In this document: positions 1 to 6,041 of the stretch, piece after piece
How positions within the stretch are numbered: position 1 is the first letter of the stretch
Layout of the letters: each line of letters begins with the position of its first letter
From: Pseudomonadota bacterium
Lineage (GTDB): Bacteria; Pseudomonadota; Gammaproteobacteria; Pseudomonadales; Azotimanducaceae
Direction: 5' to 3'
DNA: 6,065 bases
NCBI GenBank assembly: GCA_009936895.1
Contig: JAACDS010000205.1
Coordinates: 1 to 6,065, forward strand
Translations under genes and position numbers: made by a program
Notes under the pieces: model-generated
What the model was told of the DNA's origin: nothing
The model's database searches: none
Seen by the model: only the letters and a program-made list of their open reading frames with translations

Positions 1-18
1 ATGCCTTCTTTAAAGCCT

Positions 19-1308
19 CTAGGAACTGCCTTCCTTGGATGCCGCTTGCGCCTGATCGATGTTCTCGTAGATCAACATCGGCGAACTTTCACCCTTAATC
101 ACGCTCTCATCAATAACGACTTTACTGACCGACTCAGATCCAGGTAGGTCATACATGGTGTCCAACAGCACAGATTCAAGTATGGATCGGAGCCCGCGCG
201 CGCCTGTTTTGCGCTCTGTGGCCTTCGCGGCTACAGCCTGTAAGGCGTCTTCGCGAAAATCGACTTCTACCCCTTCCATCTCGAACAGCTTGGCGTATTG
301 GCGCGTCAGCGAGTTCTTTGGCTCAGTCAAGATTCGTACCAGGGCGTCGTTGTCGAGTTCACCAAGTGTCGCTATTACCGGCAAACGACCGACGAATTCA
401 GGTATCAGGCCGTAACGCACCAAATCTTCAGGCTCTAGGCTCTGTAAGGTGTCGCCAATGCTGTTTTTGTCGGACTCACCTTTCACTTGGGCGCCGAAGC
501 CAATACCGGATTTATCCGAGCGATCGCTGATCACTTTGTCCAACCCGGCGAAAGCGCCACCACAAATAAAAAGAATCTTCGAGGTATCGACCTGCAGGAA
601 CTCTTGTTGCGGGTGTTTACGACCGCCTTGGGGCGGCACGGATGCTACGGTGCCTTCGATCAGTTTCAGCAGCGCCTGCTGCACACCCTCTCCGGACACA
701 TCGCGAGTAATCGACGGGTTGTCCGACTTGCGAGAAATTTTATCGATTTCATCAATGTAGACTATGCCCACTTGAGCACGCTCGACGTCGTAGTCGCACT
801 TTTGCAACAACTTTTGAATGATGTTTTCCACGTCCTCGCCCACATAACCGGCTTCCGTTAGCGTGGTCGCGTCGGCGATGGTAAATGGTACATCCAGCAG
901 TCGCGCCAGCGTTTCAGCGAGCAGCGTCTTGCCGCACCCGGTGGGCCCGATTAGCAGGATATTCGACTTAGAAAGTTCCACATCGTCTTTCTTAGCACTG
1001 TAATTAAGGCGCTTGTAGTGGTTGTAAACGGCCACCGAGAGCACTTTCTTCGCCTGGTCTTGACCGATTACGTACTCGTCTAGAATTTCCTTGATCTCGG
1101 TTGGTACAGGCAGTTTGGCTGACTCGCCACTCTGCGCTGCTTCTGACACCTCTTCGCGGATGATGTCATTACACAGTTCCACACACTCATCGCAAATAAA
1201 GACGGATGGACCGGCGATAAGTTTTCTTACTTCGTGCTGGCTTTTGCCACAAAAAGAGCAGTACAGCAGCTTGCCTGAGTCATCTCCCTTACTACCTTCA
1301 TCTGACAT
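19..1308 (-). CDS. clpX: ClpX, ATP-dependent unfoldase subunit of the ClpXP protease
   Basis: Cytoplasmic AAA+ unfoldase that recognises degradation tags, unfolds the substrate and threads it into ClpP. The 429-residue product is close to the usual length (E. coli about 424) and complete. An N-terminal zinc-binding domain has Cys17, Cys20, Cys39 and Cys42. The AAA+ module has Walker A GPTGCGKT (121-128), pore loop GYVG (154-157), Walker B with Asp186-Glu187, the RKH pore loop (230-232), the ClpP-docking IGF loop (269-271), a probable arginine finger at Arg308 (EFVGR) and sensor 2 GAR (369-371). Nothing essential is missing. The ATG at 1308 is supported by an AGGA (rc of 1316-1319) seven bases upstream and by the family N-terminus. 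It lies 149 bases after clpP, so it could be co-transcribed or have its own promoter. The short tail after about residue 415 is Ala/Ser/Glu-rich and probably disordered. Identity is essentially certain. Confidence 0.99.
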   Translation of the reverse strand: MSDEGSKGDDSGKLLYCSFCGKSQHEVRKLIAGPSVFICDECVELCNDIIREEVSEAAQSGESAKLPVPTEIKEILDEYVIGQDQAKKVLSVAVYNHYKRLNYSAKKDDVELSKSNILLIGPTGCGKTLLAETLARLLDVPFTIADATTLTEAGYVGEDVENIIQKLLQKCDYDVERAQVGIVYIDEIDKISRKSDNPSITRDVSGEGVQQALLKLIEGTVASVPPQGGRKHPQQEFLQVDTSKILFICGGAFAGLDKVISDRSDKSGIGFGAQVKGESDKNSIGDTLQSLEPEDLVRYGLIPEFVGRLPVIATLGELDNDALVRILTEPKNSLTRQYAKLFEMEGVEVDFREDALQAVAAKATERKTGARGLRSILESVLLDTMYDLPGSESVSKVVIDESVIKGESSPMLIYENIDQAQAASKEGSS

Positions 1309-1324
1309 ATTTTTTTCCTGTGCC

Positions 1325-1346
1325 GCTCGTCAACCTTGCGACGAGC
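1325..1346 (-). other. Hairpin in the clpX leader
   Basis: GCTCGTC and GACGAGC (1346-1340 and 1331-1325 on the minus strand) form a perfect 7-bp GC-rich stem with an 8-base loop. It lies 16 bases before the clpX ATG and does not include the Shine-Dalgarno bases at 1319-1316. No T-run follows on either strand, so it is not a standard intrinsic terminator. It could stabilise or delimit a processed clpX mRNA. The structure is seen; the role is unknown. Confidence 0.5.
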
Positions 1347-1378
1347 CCTAATACGAATGTTTTACATTGCGTCCAGAT

Positions 1379-1395
1379 GGGTTGATTTGCAACCC
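1379..1395 (-). other. Small hairpin in the clpP-clpX gap
   Basis: GGGTTG and CAACCC pair in a perfect 6-bp stem around a 5-base loop. It sits 62 bases after the clpP stop and lacks a T-run downstream on the minus strand, so termination would be weak if any. Together with the hairpin at 1325-1346, it makes the 149-base gap structured. I see no coding sequence in the gap and no convincing promoter. Confidence 0.35.
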
Positions 1396-1457
1396 CTGAA
1401 CGCTGACCGGATGCCCGCCACTACGCCCGGTACTCTGGGCAGTTTTGGGTAGCCGCC

Positions 1458-2099
1458 CTAGCCATCCACCTTACCTGTGCGACTTGCTTGTACAGAGTCG
1501 ACTAGGCCATATTCCTGGGCTTCTTCAGGACTCATCCAGAAATCCCGGTCGGTATCCTTGGCAACACGCTCAATATCCTGCCCTGTGTGCTCGGCGATGA
1601 TTTTGTTCAAGCGCTCTCGCGCCAACAAGATCTCTTGTGCCTGAATTTCAATGTCTGCGGCAACACCGCGAGAACCACCTGCGGGTTGATGCAACATCAT
1701 GCGCGAATTTGGCAGTGCAAGACGCTTGCCCGGCTCACCTGCTCCGAGCAGGAAGGCACCCATACTTGCTGCTTGCCCAACGCACAGAGTGCTCACTTGT
1801 GGGCGGATGAACTGCATGGTGTCGTAAATTGCCAGGCCTGCTGTTACCGAACCGCCTGGGGAGTTAATGTACAGATTAATGTCTTTGTCTGGATTCTCAG
1901 ATTCCAAGAACAACATCTGCGCAACGATCAGGTTCGCCATATGATCTTCGACTGCGCCGACCATGAAAATAATGCGTTCTTTCAGTAATCGCGAGTAAAT
2001 ATCGTAGGAGCGCTCACCCCGAGCCGTTTGCTCCACCACCATGGGAATCATCCCTAGTCCTGTCATCGGGATCATATTCGACTCTCCTGTTGTACTCAT
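1458..2099 (-). CDS. clpP: ClpP, proteolytic subunit of the ClpXP/ClpAP protease
   Basis: Self-compartmentalised serine peptidase of the cytoplasm, family S14, which forms a double heptamer and is fed by ClpX (encoded next downstream). The 213-residue reading has the full catalytic triad: Ser112 in GQAASMGA, His137 in MLHQP, and Asp186 in TDRDFW. The oxyanion/handle region (INSPGG, 78-83) is also present. Length matches the family (E. coli 207). As in E. coli, a short N-terminal propeptide probably precedes the mature start near Leu15-Gly16, just before MIPMVVEQ. The start is uncertain: ATG 2099 has AGGA only four bases away, while the in-frame ATG at 2075 (Met9) has a stronger AGGAG eight bases upstream. 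I keep the longer form because its MSTTGE opening resembles the E. coli MSYSGE propeptide. It starts 63 bases after tig, which fits a tig-clpP transcript. Confidence 0.98.
   Translation of the reverse strand: MSTTGESNMIPMTGLGMIPMVVEQTARGERSYDIYSRLLKERIIFMVGAVEDHMANLIVAQMLFLESENPDKDINLYINSPGGSVTAGLAIYDTMQFIRPQVSTLCVGQAASMGAFLLGAGEPGKRLALPNSRMMLHQPAGGSRGVAADIEIQAQEILLARERLNKIIAEHTGQDIERVAKDTDRDFWMSPEEAQEYGLVDSVQASRTGKVDG
2084..2088 (-). promoter_or_regulatory. Shine-Dalgarno AGGAG favouring an internal clpP start (ATG 2075)
   Basis: AGGAG on the minus strand lies within the first codons of the long clpP reading, eight bases before the in-frame ATG at 2075-2073 (Met9). It is stronger and better spaced than the AGGA (2107-2104) only four bases before the upstream ATG at 2099. 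Either start leaves the mature peptidase unchanged, because both lie in the likely propeptide. The signal therefore decides only propeptide length (about 6 versus 14 residues). Confidence 0.45.
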
Positions 2100-2162
2100 T
2101 CTGTCCTATTTGCGCTTTTCTGAGTAGCGACCTTTTTCGTCCGCTTTGCCTCTATCGCTTAC

Positions 2163-3581
2163 CTATGCGTCTTTTTCTGGCGATGCATCTGCCGCCGATG
2201 CATCGGTTTGCGGCTCTTTTGCGACCCCTTCTCGGGGCTCTTCGGTAACCTCTGCGGCCTCGTCAGCGGGCGGTGCAATTGCCGCCCCACTGATAACATC
2301 GCTGTAGCTGGCAACAACCTCTTCAATTTCTGCTGCGTTCAATATGTGGTCAACCACCTGATCTTCAAGCACCGCCATCTCGATGTTGCCCATTTGTTCA
2401 GGATTGCTTCGATACCACTCAATCACCTGCTCGGGCTCGCCATAAGGGGCAGCCAATTCCTGAAGTTTGGCGTCGACTTTCTCCCTATCAGCAACCAACT
2501 CTCCCGCACGGATCACCTCGTTTACGATCAGGCCAACTTTGACGCGCTTCTCGGCTTGGTCCTGAAACAACGCGTCGGGCAGATCAAGGCCCTGAGCCTG
2601 CCCCGGCGGCATTTGGAACTGACTGAGCATTTGATCTTTCAACACCTGTATCTCTCGTTGCACCACATCTTGCGGTACCGGAAATTCATGTGTATCCGCC
2701 AAACCGTCCATAACCTGCTGTTTTATTTGATTTTTAATAGCCGAATCGAGTTCCCGCTGCATGTTGTCTTGGACTTCTTTGCGAAATCCATCCAGGCCGC
2801 CTTCTTCGCTACCAAACTTCGCGAAAAATTCATCGTCCAGCTCAGGCAACTTGCGCTCATTGACTTCCAGCATTTGCACCGCGAACTGAACGGTTTTACC
2901 CTGTAACTCTTCAGCCCGATAATCGTCGGGAAATACCGCATCAAAAGTCGATTCCTCACCCGCGCCAAGCCCAACGACGCCTTTGTCAAAGTCCTCGATC
3001 ATCTGACCCTGACCAATGGTGAATTCCATGCCCTCGCCACAGGCGTCTGCTACGCGCTCGCCATCGAGTTCGCCATTAAAGTCGACCTTTACCTGGTCGC
3101 CGTCTTGCGCAGGGCGCACAGCAGGCTCTTGAGTAGCGTGCTGATCGCGCAAGCGCTCGATCATCATTTCTAAATCGGCTTCTTCAATCTCTGCGGCAGG
3201 TCGTTTGACACGAATACGCTCAAAACTCACCAATTCCACCGTCGGAAAAACGTCGAAGGTTGCGGTAAACTCAAAATCGATGCCTGGATCCATCTTCACC
3301 ACATCAAGTTTTGGTGAACTCGCTGGATTCATATCCTCTTGCTGAACCGCATTCATAAAGCTGCTTTGCATCATTTCGCCGGCAACCTCGGCACGCACAG
3401 CCGTACCGTAGCGACGGCGCACTTCTTTCATCGGTACCTTACCAGCCCGAAATCCCGGAATTTTTACCTGGCCGCGCGCTGACTCTAGGCGGCTGGTAAT
3501 TTGTTCTTCAAAGGTGTCGCTATCAATAGCAATGGTCAGGCGCCGCTCTAGCCCTGTGAGAGTTTCGATGGATACATTCAT
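2163..3581 (-). CDS. tig: Trigger factor, ribosome-bound chaperone and peptidyl-prolyl isomerase
   Basis: Binds the ribosome beside the exit tunnel and shields nascent chains. Domains in order, numbered from the ATG chosen here: an N-terminal ribosome-binding domain (about 1-110) with the signature GFRAGKVP starting at Gly43; an FKBP-type isomerase domain (about 150-245); and the split helical C-terminal chaperone domain up to about 430. The frame is open five codons further up to a TTG at 3596. I chose ATG 3581 because MNVSIETLTGLERR aligns with the start of E. coli trigger factor (MQVSVETTQGLGRR) and puts GFR at 43-45, as in E. coli. Neither start has a good Shine-Dalgarno sequence. The 472-residue protein exceeds the E. 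coli length of 432 by about 40. The excess is a C-terminal Ala/Glu/Pro/Asp-rich tail from about residue 435, probably disordered. It is followed by clpP and clpX, the conserved order. Confidence 0.97.
   Translation of the reverse strand: MNVSIETLTGLERRLTIAIDSDTFEEQITSRLESARGQVKIPGFRAGKVPMKEVRRRYGTAVRAEVAGEMMQSSFMNAVQQEDMNPASSPKLDVVKMDPGIDFEFTATFDVFPTVELVSFERIRVKRPAAEIEEADLEMMIERLRDQHATQEPAVRPAQDGDQVKVDFNGELDGERVADACGEGMEFTIGQGQMIEDFDKGVVGLGAGEESTFDAVFPDDYRAEELQGKTVQFAVQMLEVNERKLPELDDEFFAKFGSEEGGLDGFRKEVQDNMQRELDSAIKNQIKQQVMDGLADTHEFPVPQDVVQREIQVLKDQMLSQFQMPPGQAQGLDLPDALFQDQAEKRVKVGLIVNEVIRAGELVADREKVDAKLQELAAPYGEPEQVIEWYRSNPEQMGNIEMAVLEDQVVDHILNAAEIEEVVASYSDVISGAAIAPPADEAAEVTEEPREGVAKEPQTDASAADASPEKDA
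2181..2204. repeat. Short direct repeat in the tig 3' end
   Basis: CGATGCATC occurs twice, at 2181-2189 and 2196-2204, with a 15-base period. Each copy contains the self-complementary GATGCATC. In the protein it encodes the repeated Asp-Ala-Ser of the disordered tail (TDASAADASPE). It fits low-complexity tail expansion by slippage rather than a mobile or regulatory element. Confidence 0.5.
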
Positions 3582-3647
3582 ACTTTTGGTGTTCAACTGA
3601 AGGTGAAATATTTGCGCGCATTTGCCGATTTAGCCCGTGTTTCGCAC

Positions 3648-3673
3648 CAACGCTTCGTTTTTGCAAAGCGTTG
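3648..3673 (-). other. Hairpin in the tig upstream region
   Basis: CAACGCTT and AAGCGTTG form a perfect 8-bp stem with a 10-base A-rich loop (minus-strand sense). It lies 66 bases upstream of the tig ATG. No T-run follows on either strand, so it is unlikely to be a factor-independent terminator. If tig is transcribed from further upstream, this stem would be part of its 5' leader. Its function is unknown. Confidence 0.45.
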
Positions 3674-3716
3674 ATACCCACTCGTGGCCGGGGCACTGCA
3701 CGTTAATGACGCGGCG

Positions 3717-3722
3717 ATTATG
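3717..3722 (-). promoter_or_regulatory. Possible -10 element upstream of tig
   Basis: CATAAT on the minus strand, in the context AGGCATAATCGCC, resembles a -10 hexamer followed by a GC-rich discriminator. The hexamer at -35 distance (CACCAT) is poor, so support is weak. It would give a tig leader of about 130 bases containing the 3648-3673 hairpin. It is the best promoter candidate I see in the 238 bases between the receptor and tig. Confidence 0.25.
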
Positions 3723-3752
3723 CCTGATTTGTTGTGAAAATGGTGCGCAATT

Positions 3753-3768
3753 CAGTGTCAAAACACTG
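3753..3768 (-). other. Short hairpin after the receptor gene
   Basis: CAGTGT and ACACTG form a perfect 6-bp stem with a TTTG loop on the minus strand, about 51 bases past the receptor stop codon. The following bases, AATTGCGC, carry no U-rich tract, so this is at best a weak or processing-type 3' structure rather than a proven terminator. Confidence 0.35.
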
Positions 3769-3810
3769 CCACCTGAGGCTGAAAGTCGTTTGTCTAATTC
3801 TGCGACGTTG

Positions 3811-3830
3811 GGCGACAGCCTATGGTCGCC
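3811..3830 (-). other. Hairpin spanning the receptor stop codon
   Basis: GGCGAC (3830-3825) and GTCGCC (3816-3811) on the minus strand pair in a 6-bp GC-rich stem, with the TAG stop (3822-3820) in the 8-base loop. No T-run follows. It may protect the 3' end of the receptor message, but could also be chance. Confidence 0.3.
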
Positions 3831-5934
3831 AGTTAATGCTGACGCGTGCGTTAATTGATTCGCCAACTGTTGCCTGATGGGTGCTGTGGGCATTTGGGAA
3901 ATACAGCTTGTCCCCCAGGTTATCAAGGTTCAACTGCAGCGTTAGGCTTTCCGACACATCGTAGTAAACGGCCGCATCCACTCGGGTATAGCTTGGCAAA
4001 GTGGCAGTATTGCTGTTGTTGATATAACTCTCGCCTTGATGCGTGAGGCCTAAGCCAATACCAAGTTGCGGAGTCATCTGATACGTCGTCCACAGTGATA
4101 CCATGCTTTGTGGCAACTCCCGCGGGCGCAAGCCCGTGGGTCCTTGCCGATCCACCTGCTCACCGTCAAGGTTGCTGTAGCCCAGCGACATTCCGAAAGA
4201 GTCGGTAACCTGACCCTGTAGCTGGAGTTCAAAGCCTTCAATGGTGGAGTCGATTACGTCTAATGTCGACGGGTCAGAATCGGCAACTTGAGGTGAACTT
4301 TTTTCAATCTCAAAAATCGCGGCAGCAAGGTTCAGGCGATCCGTGAGATTCCATTTCAACCCTAGCTCCATATTTGCGAAGGTGTCTGGATCCAGTTGGT
4401 CCTTGTTACCGTTAATGTTGGCGAACTGCTCGCCACTACGCGGCAAAAACGACTCACTGTAACTGGCGTATATCGACACTTCTTCAACTGGCTTGTAAAT
4501 CACACCAAGCCTAGGGGATACCTCGCTGTCCGTGCGGCTGCGGTTCTCATCTGCCGCTATATTGAACACGTCAATGTCGAATTCATCGAAGCGCGCGCCG
4601 AGCACGAAGCGGAAATGCTCGGTTAGTCTGATTTCGTCCTGCAGATACAAAGAAAAGGTCCGTATTTGCACATGGGTGTCGTCGTTTAGGTCGGTGGTGA
4701 AGTCGTTACTTGTTGCCATGCCTGATGCACTCACGCCCACCCCGTTAGACAAAGCAAGTGGCCTGCCCACGGCAAATATTTCGTTATCATCTAAGGTGGT
4801 GTCCCAATAGGCGTTATAGCGGTCCTGGTTCGATGCCGTATCAAGGAGTTCTGCACCAACTAGAATCGTGTGCTGAAAGGCACCAAAAGCCATTTGCGTC
4901 AGCAGATTGCCAGATATGACAAGATTTTCTCGCTGCGTCGTGTCTAGGTAGCCATCCAAAGTCACATGATCAGGAGACGCCTCACTGTAAGAAGATGCGT
5001 AAAAATTTTGGTACATCTTGTCGTAATCCCCGTAAAACGCACTGAGGTTGCCTTTTACGGAATCAGAAAACCGATGCTGCAACAGGCCCTTGAATAAACT
5101 GGCCTCTAGGGTTGTCGTGTTAAGCGTCGGGTCGCCGAAGATTATGTCCTGCAAAGCGACTACTGGGCGACCATTTGCGCCCGTGGGAATGCCGCGATCG
5201 ATAAAACGCTCGTTATTCAAGTACTCGTACGAAACATCTAAGGTCGTCGCCTCAGACAGTTGGAATTTAGCTGAGGGATTCAATCCAAACCGGCTGCCGT
5301 CGAAGAAGTCCCGATGGTTTTCGAGATTTTCGTAGAACCCATTGATGCGCAAAGCGGATACGGCATTGATACTGACGTTTCTGTCTACCTGCAATGAGGC
5401 TCCCCCAAACGTCTCAACAGCAGTTGAGATTGCGGTAAAGTCACTGCCTAAGACACCCTTCTTCATCACTCGATTGAGCACACCACCGGTGCCCCCGCGA
5501 CCAAACAGCAGCGCGTTGGGGCCTTTTAGCACTTCTACCTGTTCAAGATTATACAGTGATCGGTAATACTGAACGTCGTCTCGCATGCCATCGACACAAA
5601 AATCAGCTGTAGAGCGGACGCCACGGAAGACCACCGCATCACGGTGGCCTTCTCCTTGCGAAGAGTTCAATCCGGGTATGTAACTGATGAGGCCCGAGAT
5701 ACTTGCAAAACCGCGGTTTTGAATCTCCGCACCCGTTATTACCACAACACTTTGCGGAACATCGAGGATCGGCGTGGGTGTCCTCAAGGCATTAACCTGA
5801 TTTTGGTAAAGCACATTGCCGACCACTAAAACTTCCTCAATTACTGCGTCGCTGGGCGCTGACTCATCGGCGCTAAGCTCAGTAGCACAGGTCGTTGCCC
5901 AGAGAATGGATGCGAGCATCAAGATTTTACTCAT
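3820..5934 (-). CDS. TonB-dependent siderophore receptor (outer membrane)
   Basis: Outer-membrane gated 22-strand barrel that imports a ferric siderophore using energy from TonB-ExbB-ExbD. The 704-residue protein is full length for the family. Residues 1 to about 22 are a signal peptide (Lys3, hydrophobic ILMLASILWA, probable cleavage after LSA). A TonB-box-like segment IEEVLVVG follows at 32-39. The plug domain (about 50-160) shows DVPQSVVVIT (58-67), FRGVR (103-107), DFCVDGMRDD (111-120), and QVEVLKGPNALLFGRGGTGGVLNR within 132-155; this is the classic siderophore-receptor pattern. The barrel runs from about 162 to the end, with LDNLGDKLYF near the C-terminus. The catecholate- or hydroxamate-type substrate cannot be decided; the plug most resembles the Fiu/FhuE-like group (inference). 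ATG 5934 has AAGGA six bases upstream. A perfect Fur-type operator sits just upstream, so iron repression is likely. Odd points: the last residue is Pro (NWRP) rather than the usual aromatic, and DFCVDG has Cys where Phe/Tyr is common. Confidence 0.95.
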   Translation of the reverse strand: MSKILMLASILWATTCATELSADESAPSDAVIEEVLVVGNVLYQNQVNALRTPTPILDVPQSVVVITGAEIQNRGFASISGLISYIPGLNSSQGEGHRDAVVFRGVRSTADFCVDGMRDDVQYYRSLYNLEQVEVLKGPNALLFGRGGTGGVLNRVMKKGVLGSDFTAISTAVETFGGASLQVDRNVSINAVSALRINGFYENLENHRDFFDGSRFGLNPSAKFQLSEATTLDVSYEYLNNERFIDRGIPTGANGRPVVALQDIIFGDPTLNTTTLEASLFKGLLQHRFSDSVKGNLSAFYGDYDKMYQNFYASSYSEASPDHVTLDGYLDTTQRENLVISGNLLTQMAFGAFQHTILVGAELLDTASNQDRYNAYWDTTLDDNEIFAVGRPLALSNGVGVSASGMATSNDFTTDLNDDTHVQIRTFSLYLQDEIRLTEHFRFVLGARFDEFDIDVFNIAADENRSRTDSEVSPRLGVIYKPVEEVSIYASYSESFLPRSGEQFANINGNKDQLDPDTFANMELGLKWNLTDRLNLAAAIFEIEKSSPQVADSDPSTLDVIDSTIEGFELQLQGQVTDSFGMSLGYSNLDGEQVDRQGPTGLRPRELPQSMVSLWTTYQMTPQLGIGLGLTHQGESYINNSNTATLPSYTRVDAAVYYDVSESLTLQLNLDNLGDKLYFPNAHSTHQATVGESINARVSINWRP

Positions 5935-5954
5935 GATTTTTCCTTGAGTATTTT

Positions 5955-5983
5955 TTGCAAATGATAATTATTATCATTTGCAA
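5955..5983. promoter_or_regulatory. Fur box (iron-responsive operator) of the TonB-dependent receptor
   Basis: This is a perfect 29-base palindrome: 14-base arms around the single base at 5969. Its core 5962-5976, TGATAAT-T-ATTATCA, matches the 7-1-7 Fur consensus TGATAATNATTATCA at every specified base. It lies 21 bases upstream of the receptor start codon and overlaps the predicted -10 and spacer, so Fur loaded with Fe(II) would block RNA polymerase. The known link between Fur and siderophore receptors, plus the receptor directly downstream, makes the call strong. Binding itself is inferred. Confidence 0.93.
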
Positions 5984-5989
5984 TTGCAA
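5961..5989 (-). promoter_or_regulatory. Predicted sigma-70 promoter of the TonB-dependent receptor
   Basis: On the minus strand, -35 TTGCAA (5989-5984) and -10 TATCAT (5966-5961, one mismatch to TATAAT) are separated by 17 bases. The Fur operator covers the -10 and most of the spacer, a typical repressed arrangement. An alternative pair, TTTACT (5994-5989) with ATAATT (5971-5966), has the same spacing and is also possible. Transcription would start only about 20 bases before the ATG, giving a short leader that still includes AAGGA at 5945-5941. Confidence 0.6.
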
Positions 5990-6022
5990 GTAAACCTTAG
6001 GCAGATTTCTGTTGCTGGTGCA

Positions 6023-6041
6023 TTTTTTTTTTGGGGGGGGG
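6023..6041. repeat. Homopolymer block T10G9 near the window edge
   Basis: Ten T (6023-6032) run directly into nine G (6033-6041), followed by the palindrome CTGTACAG (6042-6049). Nothing like it occurs elsewhere in the window. I see no stem before the T-run that would make a good plus-strand terminator. It could be a real slippage-prone tract upstream of the receptor promoter, or a sequencing or assembly error near a contig end. Confidence 0.7.

Noticed and set aside
1587..1988. 133-codon open frame on the plus strand
   Set aside because: It lies wholly antisense to clpP, and its Cys/His/Gln-rich composition is not protein-like. It is a shadow of the conserved gene.
2208..2906. 232-codon open frame on the plus strand
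   Set aside because: It is antisense to tig, which is a certain gene. The translation has no recognisable domain and no ribosome-binding site; it is a shadow frame.
3632..3695. Possible tRNA-like fold, since GCCC/GGGC ends and a central 8-bp stem are visible
   Set aside because: The acceptor stem fails after four pairs, there is no TTCGA-type T-loop, and the arm spacing is wrong.
3756..3761. TTGACA (minus strand), a perfect -35 hexamer upstream of tig
   Set aside because: No acceptable -10 lies 15-19 bases downstream. The nearest good hexamer, CATAAT, is 33 bases away, and TTGACA is part of the 3753-3768 hairpin.
3637..3858. 73-codon plus-strand frame in the receptor-tig gap, GTG start
   Set aside because: It has no ribosome-binding site, overlaps the receptor end, and contains the hairpins of the gap. 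Nothing supports translation.
3630..3926. 98-codon minus-strand frame bridging the receptor 3' end and the tig upstream region
   Set aside because: It overlaps the receptor in another frame over its first third, has no Shine-Dalgarno sequence or recognisable domain, and its composition looks like translated non-coding DNA.
6002..6032. Plus-strand intrinsic terminator ending in the T10 run
   Set aside because: The sequence before the T-run offers only a 3-bp CAG/CTG pairing far from the T tract, so there is no stable stem.
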